Shown: positions 45,905-59,718, numbered from the stretch's first letter. The stretch is 64,000 nt of DNA from Dioszegia crocea (GCA_001600615.1 BCKK01000005.1:1637559-1701558); one strand, 5' to 3'. The notes: a model not told the origin generated them from the sequence alone. Made by a program: numbers and translations.

Positions 45905-47291
45905 CTATTCATCCTCTTCATCCGAATCAGAAACCGCCCGTTTCTTATTCTTCTTCCTCTCACCCACAGATGCCCAACCAGACTGACGGCAGTATCAGCT
46001 TCTCATCTTCAATTCTCCAGGGACAGAATAACTCACTTTGGCCTTGCCCTTCTTACTCCTAGTCGTTGATTCTTCATCCTCGCCGTCCGAACCCGGTCCA
46101 TCCTCATCGTCCAATTCATCCTCTTCGTCACTACCTCCCGCCGCCCTATTCCCCTTGCCCCCACCATTTGCAGGCCTCTTCCGCTTTTCCTTCGTCTTGG
46201 TATACCCATCTTCCGCCCGGCTAACAGACTCCTCTCCTAGGAATGTCGGCTCAGCGTCCGCGAATTCCTTATTACATAGTGGGCATTTGGGTTTGGGGGC
46301 GGTCATAAGTGTAGCGTAACAGCTTTTGTGAAGGTGAGAATCGCACTCGCCATGAGCACACACTCTGCCCTGTGATATCAGTATGAAATCCATCATTTGG
46401 AGATGAACTTACAGTAAGGACAGTCTTGCTGCATCGACCGCATTTTTGGATGTAGTCCTCATAATCGGTTACCAACCAATTATCAAGTTCCATGATGGCT
46501 CGCGGAGCTAGAGAGTACCGTCCACGGCTGTGGGTGATCAGCTAGAGCACGGCGAAGGGCACGTGAAGTTTTGTAGTAACTCACCTCTTGGACTTGTGTA
46601 GCCATCCTCGGGCGACAAAGGTCCCCAGAAGGACATCTGCAGCGGATTTGGCCATATTTGCGTTCAACTTGGACGTCAGGCTCAGAGCTTTGTTTGATCC
46701 GACAGAGTTGGCAGGGTATGAGCTGATGATTTCGTTCGCCTACACGGTCAGGTTGCGCTTCCTATGAGATGCATTATGGCGGCAAAACTTACCACAAGCT
46801 TGAAATATGAGATTTGAAGGGGCTCATAATCCGTCATACTGGCCGCTTCTCCAATGGGGTCTAGGTTGACCTGAGCGAGTTAGCAAAGACTTCTTATTAT
46901 GGCTGGGCGATCTGTGAAGCCTGAAGAACATACCAGTGCCCAAACTTCTTTCCCCTGATCCATCTCATCCTTCAGACTCTTCAACTCCATCTGCATCCCG
47001 CCTTGATCCAAAATCTTGTTGATATCTTTGAAAAACGCCTTGGCACCGGATTTACTGGCATCGTGTGTAGGCCGAAAATTGTCATCCACAGCTTAAGGAT
47101 ATCAGCTGTTTGTTCTCTCATTCCATCAATACAATGCAGTAACAGCTTAACTCACCTTGACAAGCGCTCACAGCCCGTTTGTATAACTCAACCATGACAT
47201 GTTCCGTCTCCACTCTTCGCGATAGAAGACTTTGGAGAAAGACTCGGTGTAAGTCTGTAGCTTTGACATTGCTCTGTGTGGGGTTGACCAT
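45905..47291 (-). CDS. NSE1: SMC5/6 complex subunit Nse1 (RING-like E3 ligase)
   Basis: Non-SMC element 1 of the Smc5/6 DNA-repair complex, partner of Nse3 and Nse4. Start 47291 (MVNPTQSNVKATDLHRVFLQSLLSRR), matching the Nse1 opening helix. The middle exons encode winged-helix material. ELDNWLVTDYEDY leads to the RING-like zinc finger: CGRC, then CAHGECDSHLHKSCY and CPLCNKEF, giving the C-X2-C...C-X3-C-X2/3-H-X2-C...C-X2-C pattern. The end is disordered, with an acidic run (SDEEDELDDEDGPGSDGEDE) and a last exon that finishes VSDSDEEDE before TAG at 45907-45905. The intron before that last exon is also open in frame. Divergent from NOP8 with 238 bp between starts. Confidence 0.88.
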
Positions 47292-47529
47292 TGTGGCTGT
47301 GGCTCTCGAGTACCGCTCGAGTATGGGTTAGAGAAGGGCGAAGAAGGAAGGGTTGAACGCAAGTTGGACGCGTTCCAGGCGATGTTTTGGACGCGTTCAT
47401 TTAGGCGTTCTGGGGGCTGACGTAATCATTGTCTCCCGGTGAGAATTTCCACCACCGACTGAGATTGGACTGAGAAAACATCTCATCCAGCACTTGTAGA
47501 GGCATCTGACCTTCCAGCTACTCACAGCT

Positions 47530-50164
47530 ATGACGGAAACAGTCACGAAACGACTTCATATTGGTGGATTAACACCCAATATCACTCCGACCCATTTGAA
47601 AGACCGGTTCAAGATTTTCGGTCAGGTAGATGAGGTCGAGCAGCTTCAGCCTGATGCGTTGGGTATGTTCTCTCACAACTTCCATCCTGGTTGTAGTTGC
47701 TGATCCCCATAGGCCAACCTAGACCATTTGCGTATCTTACAATGCAAATCACCCCTGCTCAGTTGAAGCGATGTAAGTCTCACCCAATCCCGGGCTCTGC
47801 AACATGTAAACCTACTGCTGAGACTGACGGCCAGGCATGAATATCCTCAGTGGATCAATGTATCGCGGTACCCAACTCCGAATCGCCGAAGCCCGACCAA
47901 GATATACCGAGAAGCTCAAATCTGAACTCACACCCCCAGCTGTCAAAGTCGAGAAGCAGCAGATTAACAAGCGTAAGAGGACACGAAGGGAGATGGGGCC
48001 TGAAGTAGGGAAAGAGTCCCAGGATATGGGTTTGGTAACTGAAGACAACCACGCTCGATCAAAGGTGAGTCTCCACGTTGATGACAATTAGATATTCAGA
48101 TCTAGGCTAATATGGTAGTTCTGGAAAGTTGAAGATGGCCACTTGATTCGACCCCTCGCTCTTCGCCCCACCCATACTTTACCCCCACCCACTATCCAAC
48201 CCCCTACCAAAAAAGCGAAAGATGGCGATAAACTCATCAAGCGTAATCCACCCAATCGCCAACGACGAAGAGTGATAAATCCTCTCTTGTGGGATCCGGT
48301 TCATTTGACTGAGTCAGCCTTGGGTGATGGCGGTGTCGGCGAGGGCGATGGGGTACAGGATGGAGAATGGGTCTTTGAGGATGGAGAATGGGTCTTTGAA
48401 GAAGCAGACGAAGAAGACTTGGAGGAAGACGTTGAAGATGGGGATGAGGGAGGGGATAAAGTTGTCCTTGGTCGATGGCGTAAAGTGGGCGCTGGCGGAG
48501 ACGAGGGTGAACAGGAGGAAGAAGTCGTACGTGTTAAACGACGTCGAGTGGCCCCGGTCTCTGAGCTAGATACAGATGAAGAAGAGGAGGATTTGGGATA
48601 CGATTGGGAAGCCGACAATGGGGATAAGGAGGACTCGCCCTTGTTTGGGAATAGAGAAGCCTCGCCTTTGTTCGGTAATAGGGAGGAGGCGAACCGGGGC
48701 GAATCGCCAATGTTCGCAGACCGGGCGGAGGAGGTCGATGGGGCATCAGCTGGGTCTGAAAGGTCTGCTTCGCCTTTGTTCGCTTCGAGGCCGGCGGTCG
48801 TCAAGGCCTCTTCCTCTTCGCCCACTGCCACGCTCGGCCAGACGGTAGAAGATGACGCCGGGGCAGCATCAGATGGAAACGTCTCATCCGCTGATTCCGA
48901 CCTCGCTGTCGTTGACAATATCGCTGCCGATGTTTCCCCCACGCCTTCATCCCCTCTCTTCGCCGCTCGACCCGTCGTCTCCAGCATCCCCATTCCCACC
49001 TCTATTCCTACAATGAAGTCCCGAATCCCACCTCACACCTCTGCTACCGCTCCCGCACCGGCCCTAGTCACCCCCTCACTCCCCACAGCCCTCCTATCCC
49101 AATCCAAGTCCGAAATCTCCCTAAGCCTCTCGGTCCTCTCCTCCTTACTCGCTTCAAACCCTACAGCTCAATACGTCCCCGTCCGACCAGGCCGAGATGA
49201 ATGGAAAGGCTTTGCAGAGTCCGATAGCGAGGATGAATTGGACGGTGAGGATATATTCAAAGGTCGGAATGTCGTCAGTGATGGTGTACTCAGACTAAGA
49301 GGTGGAGCCTTGAATGGGGAGGATGAAGATATGGAAGATGGGGAAGAAGACCAGGAGGGATCAGATGGGGAGAATTCTGATTCTGGTTCAAATTCAACTT
49401 CTGAACCTTCTTCTTCTGGAGGTTCAATATCCGGCTCATCCTCCTCTTCTCCTTCGTCATCATCATCATCCTCTTCATCCTCCGACTCCTCTTCCGACTC
49501 TGGTTCTGATTCCGATTCCGATTCCTCCGACTCGGACTCGGACTCCTCCCCCTCTTCCCCCAAACCCCTCACATCACGAATCTCAACCCTCCGAAACTTA
49601 TTCGGTTCCCGCCCATCCACTTCCACTTCTACTCCAGCCACATCGGCCGGATTCTCCCTATCGGCCCTAGCGGGCGATATCGAAATGGCCGACGAGCTCG
49701 ATATCCCCCTTGCCGCGCACCCTTCCCAACCCTCCAAGCCCGAATTAGAACTCCTCGCTCATGTACCTAAACAAACATTCGATGATTCGCCGGAGATTCC
49801 TCTGTTCTTCGCACCGGCTTCTTCAGCTGGGAGGGCGGAAGTTACCAGGCCTGGATGGGCTAGACATCCGATTACGATCCAAAGGGAGGTTGCGGCGGCC
49901 GGGCCGAGTGTGGGGTTGGGTGGGTATGGGCCTGGTGCGGGAGGCTATGGGTCTGTGGGTGGGATGGGAGTCGGGGAGGGGCAAGGACAGGGGTTAAATG
50001 GAGAGTCAGCAGCCAGTCCTGGATTTTGGCGGAAGGAGACGGACGAGTCAATGACTGAGCGGTGGAATCGGGTCAGGGGGGAGTTGACTACTGAGTGGAA
50101 GAGAAAAGGGAGGGAGGCTAGGAAACAGCGTAAGAGGCGTGGAGGGGGTGGAGATGATGAGTAG
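47530..50164 (+). CDS. NOP8: Nucleolar RRM protein Nop8 (60S ribosome assembly)
   Basis: RNA-binding factor for early 60S assembly. N-terminal RRM: RLHIGGLTPNITPTHLKDRF, FGQVDEVEQL, GQPRPFAYLTMQ, CMNILSGSMYRGTQLRIAEARP, then a basic stretch (KRKRTRREMG) and the FWKVEDGHLIRPL motif that follows the RRM in Nop8 homologues. The long last exon (from about 48119) is disordered: DGEWVFEDGEWVFEE repeat, five SP(L/M)F-type repeats, Ser/Asp runs near 49430-49560, and RHPITIQREVAAAGPS. The end is helical and basic (WNRVRGELTTEWKRKGREARKQ), the family's C-terminal motif. About 820 residues, much longer than the yeast protein because of the repeats. Confidence 0.83.
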
Positions 50165-50699
50165 GTGCCTGGGGGCGGGGGGAGGATTGGGTGAGGGACC
50201 GGATTGGGTCGAATGAGGTTGGTGGCGACGGGTATCGCTTACAGGCGATCTTGAGGATGTATCATAGTGCGACCTTTAGTATCTTTACTGACTAGTTACT
50301 GTTCTGATGTTTGATTCGCCCGTCCTTCTGACTCATCCAGCTGTAGCGTCACACTATGGATCTCGGCTAAGTTATAGTATATACTGACAGGATACATGTC
50401 GGAAAAGCTTTCGCGGGCTGTACGATCCGGCGTGCTGATTTACTCTGCCCTAGCTCATACTTACTCCGAGTTCTCATCCTGCAGTGTGTTTGGTGCACGC
50501 CTCTTAAGATGTATAAGCACCGTCTGACCTTATCGATCGAGATTCTGACACCGAGATTCTGACACCTGACATCGCGCATGATGATAGATGTGGACAGAAT
50601 CATGAATACATCAAACACAAGCCGCGTAACATGCTCAGAAGCTTCCCCACCAGTCTCCTGCGTCTCTCGTTCAACCACAGTGAGCTTTCACCTCGCTTC
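50165..50699. other. Convergent intergenic region
   Basis: Between NOP8 and the 50700 reading frame. A perfect 14-bp tandem duplication (gagattctgacacc) is at 50539-50566. No gene seen. Confidence 0.5.
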
Positions 50700-50999
50700 C
50701 TACCAGTCCATCTCCAGCTGTCTCAAGATGCTGGCGATCTCGCTCCTGACTGGCGCTTCCCACATCCTCACGCCTCCTTGCGCCCATTCCTGGTCCTCCA
50801 GCGCTGAATCCCTTGCCTCCTCCGTCGCTGTGCCACTCGTCTCCTTCGTCAGCGCCTCGACCCGGCTGTCTGTGTCACGCAGGACGTCTCTCGCTTCCAG
50901 CAAGTTGTTGCAGTGACTCTGCAGAGACGCGATCGATCGCCCCATGGTGGCCGTTCGCGATTGAAGTGAGTCCAAGGATGTGGAAGAGGAATCAGCCAT
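50700..50999 (-). CDS. Small orphan protein 1, coiled-coil type
   Basis: Not recognised. 99 residues in one exon, starting MADSSSTSLDSLQSRTATMG. The middle is predicted helical with heptad-like spacing (IASLQSHCNNLLEARDVLRD, RVEALTKETS), the end is amphipathic (VRSEIASILRQLEMDW). Acidic, no signal peptide or membrane segment. Leader is pyrimidine-rich (CTTCACTCAGTC type) as in real genes here. Part of a row of three small minus-strand frames; its upstream block resembles that of 52713-53078. Confidence 0.5.
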   Translation of the reverse strand: MADSSSTSLDSLQSRTATMGRSIASLQSHCNNLLEARDVLRDTDSRVEALTKETSGTATEEARDSALEDQEWAQGGVRMWEAPVRSEIASILRQLEMDW

Positions 51000-51654
51000 G
51001 ATGCGTATGACGAATGACTGAGTGAAGAGAATGGGTGGAAGTAGTTGGTACTTGATGAAGCAAGAGGTGGATAGTAAAGGATAGTTGAGTAGGGGTCTGA
51101 GTTATTGTTGACAAGGGGAAGTGGCTGGATGGGGACGGGTGGCAGAATTTCCTCCTCTCCCGCCCTGCTTACATGTCCCGCCTGTCGCCAGCAGTCACAT
51201 TGGTCTGAAACCAGCTTCTTTTGTCCCCTCTCTCCCTCACCCTGACACGCCAGGAGGTTGGTCCGTTCAACTTCTGTTTGACGTCTGTTGTAGCATGACG
51301 TGCTCGACGGCGGCGTTATGGTCGAGTGGCAATGTGGCGGTTGCTGACTGATAGACCAGTATATGCAGCTATTTGACTTCCGCTTCCCTGTTGGCCCATA
51401 AGCATAGCTCGACCATCCTGGGCCATTGCGCGGAGAAATCATATCTCACTTTCACTTCCTGCTGAGTGCTCAGCCAGCTAACGCCTAACTATCGCACCAT
51501 GCCATATGTACAAAGGTCTCATTTGAATACTACGCTGGACTCGCGCTTCATCGAAAATCAGATCGCCCGTATCTCTTCTTGTTTCCTCTTATCGATCGCA
51601 AAAGCCTTGCTGACTCCATCCCCCGGCGAATCACAGGCTACGACGAGTCAGGCC
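51000..51654. other. Upstream region of small orphan 1
   Basis: Contains the block (about 51290-51345, gcttgctcgac-like core gtgctcgac) that recurs upstream of small orphan 3. No gene seen. Confidence 0.45.
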
Positions 51655-51990
51655 TCACCTGCCGCTGCCGCTTCGGGTGGAATCTCCACGACGAGTATCC
51701 TCAGTAGACCTCTGGCTGCCGTCGCCAGTGCTCTTCGACTTCTTCTGCTCAGCATCCAGTTGCGCCTTACGCTTGAGTCGCTTCTTCTCATGAGCCTCAG
51801 CTGCCTCGTCGTTCTCATTCCTTCTGCGCTCTCTTTCCGCCTTATCGGCCGCCTTCTGCTCAGACCTCGACATCTTTGACACCTTGTGAGCCTTGGGTAG
51901 CAAAGGAGAGGACGAGTCAGGGTCGTTGGTCCCCTTGCTCGAGCTCCCCTTCGTCGACGTCCAGTCTGAAAACTTGGAACGGTATGACAT
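51655..51990 (-). CDS. Small orphan protein 2, highly charged
   Basis: Not recognised. 111 residues in one exon. Starts MSYRSKFSDWTSTKGSS; the middle is a long charged helix rich in Lys, Arg, Glu and Ala (EQKAADKAERERRRNENDEA, HEKKRLKRKAQLDAEQKK); the end is Ser/Gly/Arg-rich. Probably disordered or a single helix; might bind nucleic acid. A very G-rich stretch lies 115-135 bp upstream. Confidence 0.45.
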   Translation of the reverse strand: MSYRSKFSDWTSTKGSSSKGTNDPDSSSPLLPKAHKVSKMSRSEQKAADKAERERRRNENDEAAEAHEKKRLKRKAQLDAEQKKSKSTGDGSQRSTEDTRRGDSTRSGSGR

Positions 51991-52712
51991 CTTGGACGTT
52001 GTCTGTAGCTGGTGTGGTAGCGAGGTATGTATATCGTTGTCCAGCGGCTTGATAGTCTGGATAGATGTCTCGGATGATTGTTCGTCACGTAAAGGACGAG
52101 CTCGGGGGGTAGGGGGCGGGGGGGGGAAGGTGACACCAATCGCGATTCGCGCTTATATGCCCCACATAATCTTGCCACTGGGGCTCACCCACCAATCGAA
52201 ACACCCTCTCCCCTCGAGATCAGGCAGATCTCCTTTCAGCATCTGCGTGATCCTTCTTAGACGTGATATGGCGTGCAAGAAATCTGAAGCGGCTTTCTGG
52301 CCGAGGAAAGGTACAAGTGGCGAAAGTGGCGAGCTCAGCGTAGCGATTGGCCACCGTCGGATCATATCCACGGTCGCTAGGTTGATGATGATGTTTTGTC
52401 GCCTGATATCACTATTCGACTACTCCCATCTGCCATTGGTATACTCAGGGCCAAGGAGAACAGCCTCGACCGGATCTCCAAGTAGGTCAGACTCAGGCCC
52501 CATCGCGCAGGAAGACTCTGCGGAATTCGAGTAGAAGAGGGCTAGATGTGGGTGTGAGCACGAAATTCTTCCTCGCCAAGCGCTTAACGTATGCATACAA
52601 TTTAAACCTCTCAACGCGATAATGGGACTCCACCGAGGCACCCGCTAGCTAGCTACTTCAAGTTCACACGATCGCGTTGCCCCTGAACCGTCTACATCGC
52701 CGCCTACCCCTG
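51991..52712. other. Upstream region of small orphan 2
   Basis: Contains a G-rich run with G-quadruplex potential at 52104-52126. No gene seen. Confidence 0.45.
52104..52126 (+). other. G-rich stretch with G-quadruplex potential
   Basis: Runs of 6, 5 and 9 G separated by TA and C; the 9-G run can supply two tracts. Lies just upstream of small orphan 2, on the opposite strand. Confidence 0.5.
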
Positions 52713-53078
52713 CTACCACTGACTGTTCGACGTGTCGTCGTTCACGTCGCTGACACCGCTCGCGGTAGCCCCCGTCCGCGTCATCGTGGCAAGCTGAGCA
52801 GTAAGTCGTTCGACCTCGAGGGAAAGCTCGGCAGCTTTCACTGATGTCTTAGCCAACTTCCTGCCGTTGGCCGCCTTCTGACTGTTGTTGAGATGGAGCC
52901 TTTGGTCCTTTTCCTCAATCGTGGCATTCGTCTGGGCAAGCAATGCCTCCAGCTCGCGCACTTTCGCCATCGAGCTGGCGAGCTCCGAGATGCCCGTGGA
53001 GGCGCTTTGGTTTGACTGCGTCGATAATGACTGTGTGGGCTTCTTACCCTTGCTGGGCTTCCCGGACTTTTTCGCCAT
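52713..53078 (-). CDS. Small orphan protein 3, coiled-coil type
   Basis: Not recognised. 121 residues in one exon, starting MAKKSGKPSKGKKPTQSLS (basic, Ser/Thr-rich), then a clear coiled coil (LASSMAKVRELEALLAQTNA, AELSLEVERLTAQLATM) and a short acidic end finishing NSQW. Like orphan 1 it ends in Trp and has a helical core, but the sequences do not align well. Leader is CA- and pyrimidine-rich as expected for a gene. Confidence 0.5.
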   Translation of the reverse strand: MAKKSGKPSKGKKPTQSLSTQSNQSASTGISELASSMAKVRELEALLAQTNATIEEKDQRLHLNNSQKAANGRKLAKTSVKAAELSLEVERLTAQLATMTRTGATASGVSDVNDDTSNSQW

Positions 53079-53945
53079 TGTGTTGGGTATGCGGTGGGAA
53101 GATGAAGTTGGTGATATGCTCGTGAAGTCAGATTGACTGGTGAGAGTGGGAGTTCGAAAGTGGACTTGACAGTCGATCGATGGAAGGGGGAAAGGTGATT
53201 CCCCTCTCGACGTGACCCGTCTTCCTCATATGTCCTTGTCAGTCTGGCAAGTCAAACTCTTGCCCCTCGTCTTCCTTTCCAGTCTACTCCCTCACCCCTG
53301 AAACGGACAGAAGTCCTTTCAGATCCCTGTTTGAGCTCTTATCAAAAGGCTATGGCGTGCTCGACTCTGGCGTTGTGGGCAAATGGGTGAGGACCGCTAC
53401 CCACCGAGTCTCCACTGCTCAAATGGGCTCTTCAGGATGCCCTGTCTTGCCGATGTATGCAGCTTACTTCATATTTAACCCTCCAGGGATTCAAATTTCA
53501 GTCGGACTTTGCCCATCGATGTGATAGCAAGGTGAGTATGCCCCTCGGATCAGCTCTGCCAGTTAATTTTAATACCAAGACTTATCAACCTCAGTGACCA
53601 GGCCGTGTTCGCCCCCCTTTCGCGACTGCTGTACTAGCTGTAGTCTTCAGGTTCATCTGCCCACCTAGCATCAGACACAGCTGACAGACACCTAATCAGT
53701 GATGCGCAGACTTCACACTGGCGGAACGTATCGGTAGCGAACCCTGTTCATTTCGTTCGGTCATTGTTTGAGCTTGTCAGCTGCTAAATGTTTCAGCAGT
53801 CGTACGGTTGGTCCAGTGGAATACATCAGTATCCAATTTGAGCTGCGTTGACATCAGGCATAGTCAGCATTAATGGAGAATGTCCGCATTCTCATGTCAT
53901 CTCGAACAGCCCTCAGGCGCCCTCACTCATGATCCAGCCAAGGGC
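53079..53945. other. Upstream region of small orphan 3 and 3' flank of the Izh-type gene
   Basis: Holds the block near 53345-53397 that resembles 51290-51345. No gene seen. Confidence 0.45.
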
Positions 53946-55326
53946 CTATATGCCCAGCTGACCAGTCGCCATTCCCCGACCCCACACCATGCCTCTCAAC
54001 GCCGCATATTGGAACCAAGCGCCAAAGAGCACGAAGACATGGAAGATCTGATGGGAGTTGCCGAAGGTGTCGACTTTGCCGGGCAAGAGACGTTCGGGGA
54101 AGCGGGCGGCACTGTGTGTATCAGCCTATGCCCATCCCAATATCAAACACAGAAAGGCAGGATAGTAAGACGAAGTAGCCTGTACACTCACTATAAGACC
54201 GCACCGAAAATATAACTCGCCCCTCCCGCCACGACCAGATCTAAACTAGCCGTTTGCCTCGCCCAGTCTACACCGCGAGTGGCGACGACATGACCTATCG
54301 GCAGAACGCTAGATAGGCCTAGGGCGATGAATGTGAGGGTCCGATGCCATCTGTTTGCACGGCCATGTGCTGAGAGGACCATCTGAGGAGTCAGCAATTG
54401 AGCGTGGGTCGGGAAAAATGTAACTCGCCCATGCTGCTCCTAGGCCTGCTGTGAGGATGAGAGCTGATATGTCAGCGCCGCTCTTAGTAGGCCACTAGTC
54501 CCAGCTTACTCGTGTAGAAGATCTGCAATCCTAGCGAATCGGGAAAAGCGTAGTACATCGCAGGGAGGATACTTCCCACGATGAGGATGACGATCCCGGT
54601 CTAGATTTTCAGCCTGAATAGGCGACATAGCGTATGATATAGTCAAAGGTCAGAAACAGAGCTCACATAGTCACCACTATGTCCCGCTACGCACGTCTTT
54701 TGGTCGCACGGCTGGATAGTGTGGAACCACGCGCTGAGCGACAGGCAGCTCACTGCGCATACGAGGTATAGCGTCATCGCTATCCGATCGTGGGTCGTCG
54801 GAGGGACTGGAGCGGGGTCGTGTCGGCCTGTCCAGGATGAAGGGTGCGGCAAGAAAGGCGCCAGAGCGGGGAAGGGGTGAGGGATGAGGTGAAGGGGAAT
54901 GAGAATGAGGAAGAATAGCGCTCCGATGGAGTGGGTATGTATATTGACTGAGTGTCAGCTTGACATTCCTCAGTGTCTATCATATGTCCAAGCTCACCCG
55001 TCTCGTTGTGCAGGTCTGAAATGATCAGCATGATTCCCCCTCCAGGTAGCGTCAGCCAGCTCACAAGATACGGCACTCCACAGGCAAGCCCGAATGGTGT
55101 ACAGCTGCCGCCTGTATCCAGTCAAAATCCAGGGGTTATCAGTCTGCCATGGCAGAGTTTTGAGAGATTCTTCATATGTCAGGAGCCTCCTAGAGCCGTC
55201 GGAATTATTGCTAGGGATCAAGGCGGATCGTTCGGTGGAGGTCGAGGAGGACATTGTAGCCGGGTAGCTCGGGGTGACCGGAGTTGAAGGGCCTGCTGAG
55301 GCTGATTTCCGCTTCGTTGGCGGCAT
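53946..55326 (-). CDS. AdipoR/Izh (PAQR, hemolysin-III related) seven-helix membrane protein
   Basis: PAQR-family membrane protein; yeast Izh proteins affect zinc and sterol homeostasis, and AdipoR proteins have ceramidase activity. Start chosen at MPPTKRKSASAGP (55326). Conserved parts: LPWQTDNPWILTGYR, YLHNETVNIHTHSIGALFF (first metal His region and TM1), LSLSAWFHTIQPC, and near the end FGNSHQIFHVFVLFGAWFQY with the paired His that bind zinc. Ends MATGQLGI. Several short introns; the YLHNET join needs the GTGAGC donor at 55058, not the nearer GTATCT. An in-frame ATG lies further upstream (55488). About 390 residues. Confidence 0.87.
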
Positions 55327-55542
55327 AGATATCAGATGAGAGAGGCGATGTACACGACTGAGACTGACTATATGCAAGTTGTGGATGGTATCATGGATGC
55401 GAAGTGGGGCAGACGGTGGGGAGGCCAATGGCCAAGGGATCTTCGGGCCTCGGGCTTCGGCCTTGACCGCAGGGACTTCTGACACCATACATCAACAACC
55501 GATGGATCGATTCATGATCAGCTCCCTGAAATCGACTATACG

Positions 55543-57391
55543 ATGAGCCTACCCGCTCCAGGCAGCCCGACATTCATCCCTGCTCTGATCGATTTCCTCC
55601 AAGCAGAAATATCGGCAGGCGGAGAAGAATGGTCGGTTGATCCAACGTTATTGTCGTCACTCCTCTTGTCCCAGATTGTTGGGCCAGAGCAAGGTGGAGT
55701 GATAGTAGATGTACTATCTTCTGGTAGCGGAGGGAAGAGCGAGGGAATAGCGAAGGCTGCAGAGTGCGCACAAGCTGTATGTTACACCACGACAATGGAC
55801 AGGAATCGTTGACTGACACGATTAGATTTCTCGAGGTATCTTCGGCCGGACGACTCATCATGTCCATCTCTCACGCCATACCCATCCTTCAGATCTACCC
55901 TATGCCCTCTTCTTAGATCCAGACGAATCATGGCCTAACACACATACCCATCCCTCCAGCCCGCCTGTATCAGCCTCACGCCGCCCTTCGCGCCGAAGCA
56001 CAATCTCCACCCCATCCTCAAAATACACTTCTGCTCTCCCTTCTCCGATCTTCCCTAGATCATATCTCCATCGAGGATCTCGAACACCCACACCGGGTGT
56101 AACACCGGGTATAACGCCCAAAAATAGCTACCCGCTTCTGACCAGCAATCTGGAGCCTAGGTCAGAGTATGGCTTCGGTCCGCCACTGGTCCCGCATCGC
56201 GTTGGGTACCCCGATCATTCTCGCCAAGACGTTGAGATGCTGCGTGATGGTGAAGCGGCGGATAAGCAGCCTTCGCTGCCACAATGCTTGGTCATTTCAG
56301 GGTTGGAGAGGGCGGAAAGTCCGGTATGGGGCAAATTGGCAGATATACTGCTGAAGGGGTATGTGGAGTTGCCGCCCGGCGCACGGGGCATACCAGGCAA
56401 GAACGATGTTAAAGGTGAGATGCCCAATGGCGACGCCGGCTTGGGGCAATGGGATCTTCCTGAGGGCTTCTGGGTGCTTTGGGTCCGGGAGGAGGACAAG
56501 AGCGAGAAGTGTCCTTCTTGGCTTGTGAGTCCTGCCCACTTGTTTCTATGGCTTTGGTGCTCGAGCGATCGGACTTAGACTGATGAATCAGGTGGATCAT
56601 TTTAGTTGCTCAGTCTGCGTCCATCCAGACGATCTAGTCTCTCCGCCTAATTTACCACTCAGACCAATTATTCCGCCTTCGGTACGTGTCTGCCCATCAC
56701 TGCCTCAGCGGCAACGCACCGCCAGGGCTTCGCTAATGAGCAGTACATAATATCGCTTAACTCCCTACTACCATATACCCACATCCACCCCCCTCTCCAT
56801 GCCCACATCTCCAACCTCTTCTCTGCCCTCTCCGTCCACCCCCACTTAAGATCAAACATTACCGGGCGCGCCGCCCTCGTCTTTCCCGAATACGTTCGTG
56901 CACACCGGCTCGTCTCGGCCCCATACACACTTCCGAAAGGCTGGGAAAGGGGTGTCGAGGCAAGACGGAAGATACGGTCATTCAAAGAGGGTCTCTCGGG
57001 AAAAATTGGGATCAGATCAAAGACGATGAAGGTGGAGGAAGATGTGGTTGACTCGTGGGGTATTCTAGCGGGAGAAGAACCGAGTCTGGCGAATCTGGGC
57101 GAAGATGTCAAGGTCAATAAAGCAGATGAGGCCTTGGAGCTTGAGGGGGATGAAGGGTGGGATTTGGATGTTGAGCTGGGTAACATCCACTCCGTCTTCG
57201 CCCTTGCGTTAAGGCATCGGATTGGCTGGAGAGCGGAGAGAGATCAGATCATGTACCTCGTCAAGGGGTCAGCGACGCCGGGAGGTGGAGGAAGTGCAAT
57301 CGACGGGAAGATGCAGAAGGAGAAAAGGCGCGAGAGGAGGCGAAGGAGAGAGGTCGATGTGATCATGGAGCAGATCTTGGCTGTTGTATAG
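55543..57391 (+). CDS. Conserved protein of unknown function (possible ChlI-like fungal family)
   Basis: Four or more exons from MSLPAPGSPTFIPALIDFL to ILAVV-stop (57391). Residues 1-75 look helical and globular (LLSSLLLSQIVGPEQGGVIV). A Ser/Pro-rich part follows, then LPQCLVISGLERAESPVWGK, LPEGFWVLWVREED, VDHFSCSVCV, YTHIHPPLHAHISNLFSALS, GRAALVFPEYVRAHRLVS. The last pieces recall the lid of fungal proteins related to magnesium-chelatase ChlI, but no Walker A is seen, so this is only a suggestion. The C-terminal end is acidic, then very basic (KEKRRERRRRREVD). Introns keep frame. Starts 216 bp from the Izh-type gene in the opposite direction. Confidence 0.7.
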
Positions 57392-57743
57392 TGCTCGACA
57401 TAGGTAGCGGAAGTGTATACCATGACACCCCTATATACGTACTGTATGAAATCTCCCTCAAAGACCATCAGAGCCCATCAGCGGGTCGAGTTTGCTCCCT
57501 GAGGTGATTGTAGGATTGACCGAGTTCAATCGCGTTATTAGGTTCGACGCCTGTCAATCCACTCTTGACCCCACCAGACGACTCGCTCGCAGAAGTAGAA
57601 ATACATGTACTTGTGACTGTACATCACACATCTTCTCAATCTCTTATGAGTCCAACCCACCCAAACAAGCCCAATATCTATGCACAATCATCGCGCTGAC
57701 TCTTCCCACATCTCTTTAGCCGCACCCGCCCTGAATCTCTCGT
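57392..57743. other. Convergent intergenic region
   Basis: 3' flanks of the 55543 gene and PHO85. No gene seen. Confidence 0.5.

Positions 57744-59718
<1,975 letters not shown>

Noticed and set aside
48301..48999. 232-codon minus-strand frame opposite NOP8
   Set aside because: Ser-rich mirror of the acidic NOP8 region.
51466..51879. 137-codon plus-strand frame opposite small orphan 2
   Set aside because: Leu/Ser-rich mirror image of the Lys/Glu/Arg-rich frame; I could not exclude that it is the real one, but the minus frame has the better start context.
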